The notes under the pieces: generated by a model
What the model was told of the DNA's origin: nothing
The model's database searches: none
What the model saw: only the letters and a program-made list of their open reading frames with translations
Part shown: piece after piece, positions 12,792 through 13,141 of the stretch
Layout: the number at the start of each line of letters is the position of its first letter
Position numbering within the stretch: the first letter of the stretch is position 1
Translations under genes and position numbers: made by a program
From: an uncultured Collinsella sp.
Lineage (GTDB): Bacteria > Actinomycetota > Coriobacteriia > Coriobacteriales > Coriobacteriaceae
Length of the DNA: 13,141 nt
NCBI GenBank assembly: GCA_900545995.1
Contig: URBM01000046.1
Coordinates: 1-13,141 of the forward strand
Direction of reading: 5' to 3'

Positions 12792-13141
12792 ATGCTTAGG
12801 ATTGGTCTTCTTACCAGTGGCGGCGACTGCCAGGCGCTCAACGCCACCATGCGCGGCATCGTCAAAACGCTTATGACCAATAGCGAAGAGCCTATCGAGA
12901 TCTACGGTTTTGAGGACGGCTACCAGGGCCTTATCTACAGCAGGTTCCGCGTCATGACGCCCGCCGATTTTAGCGGCATCCTCACCCGCGGCGGCACCAT
13001 TTTGGGCACGAGCCGCACGCCGTTCAAGCGCCTGGATACTCCCGAGGCCGATGGCGTCGAGAAGGTGCCGGCGATGGTCCACACCTATCATAAGCTGCAG
13101 CTCGACTGCCTGTTTATGCTGGGCGGCAACGGCTCCACCAA
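12792..13141 (+). CDS. pfkA: 6-phosphofructokinase, N-terminal part (cut by window end)
   Basis: The first 116 codons of a phosphofructokinase, the glycolytic enzyme that converts fructose 6-phosphate to fructose 1,6-bisphosphate. It opens with GLLTSGGDCQALN (5-17), equivalent to the family's TSGGDxPGxN phosphate-binding loop but with QA replacing PG. It continues through LTRGGTILGTSR (65-76), and MLGGNGSTK (108-116) corresponds to the GGDGS nucleotide loop. The Gly in GGNGS, where pyrophosphate-dependent enzymes carry Asp, suggests ATP as donor; this is an inference from one residue. GGAAGGA precedes the ATG by 6 bases. The promoter and a large palindrome lie directly upstream. The rest of the gene is outside the window. 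Confidence 0.92.
   Translation, partial: MLRIGLLTSGGDCQALNATMRGIVKTLMTNSEEPIEIYGFEDGYQGLIYSRFRVMTPADFSGILTRGGTILGTSRTPFKRLDTPEADGVEKVPAMVHTYHKLQLDCLFMLGGNGST

Overview
The window looks like one end of a contig from a high-GC actinobacterium of the gut Coriobacteriia, most likely Collinsella or a close relative. This is an inference from base composition, use of GTG starts, strong purine-rich ribosome binding sites and gene content; no rRNA or tRNA is present to confirm it. Bases 1-45 are not genomic: they are an Illumina Nextera library adapter (P5 tail, i5 index, transposase read-1 adapter). Genomic sequence starts at base 46, which cuts the first gene.

Layout. 46-3150 (all minus strand, visibly lower GC than the rest): a DUF2975 membrane protein and a small XRE-type regulator form a two-gene unit. 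It ends in a strong hairpin terminator at 2188-2216. A separate promoter directly after it drives an ABC transporter operon: a BcrA-like ATPase, a six-helix permease coupled to it by an ATGA overlap, and a second permease cut off at the contig edge. 3381-5641 (minus): a multidomain c-di-GMP-type protein (PAS-like, degenerate GGDEF, REC, HD-GYP) followed by a stand-alone HPt phosphotransfer protein. 5853-6650 (minus): an alpha/beta hydrolase. 6876-7652 (plus): a radical SAM protein of the TYW1-like COG0731 family. 7813-8700 (plus): methionine aminopeptidase with an N-terminal SEC-C zinc motif and a textbook terminator. 8830-9765 (plus): a D-2-hydroxyacid dehydrogenase-like protein. 10019-11404 (minus): an M18 aminopeptidase. 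11566-12651 (plus): a membrane-anchored Ntn hydrolase of the choloylglycine hydrolase/NAAA type. 12792-end (plus): the first 116 codons of a 6-phosphofructokinase.

The coding genes fall in known families. The more unusual material is between them: a 67-bp near-perfect palindrome (7694-7760), an 86-nt hairpin (9814-9899), a 64-nt imperfect hairpin (3293-3356), a 40-bp dispersed repeat present twice (8771-8810 and 9978-10017, 36/40 identical), and a 33-bp palindrome over the promoter of the phosphofructokinase gene. TATCGTT boxes upstream of both the regulator unit and the ABC operon suggest, but do not prove, that the small regulator controls both. I saw no tRNA, rRNA, CRISPR array, insertion sequence or phage gene. 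No gap between genes exceeds 300 bases.
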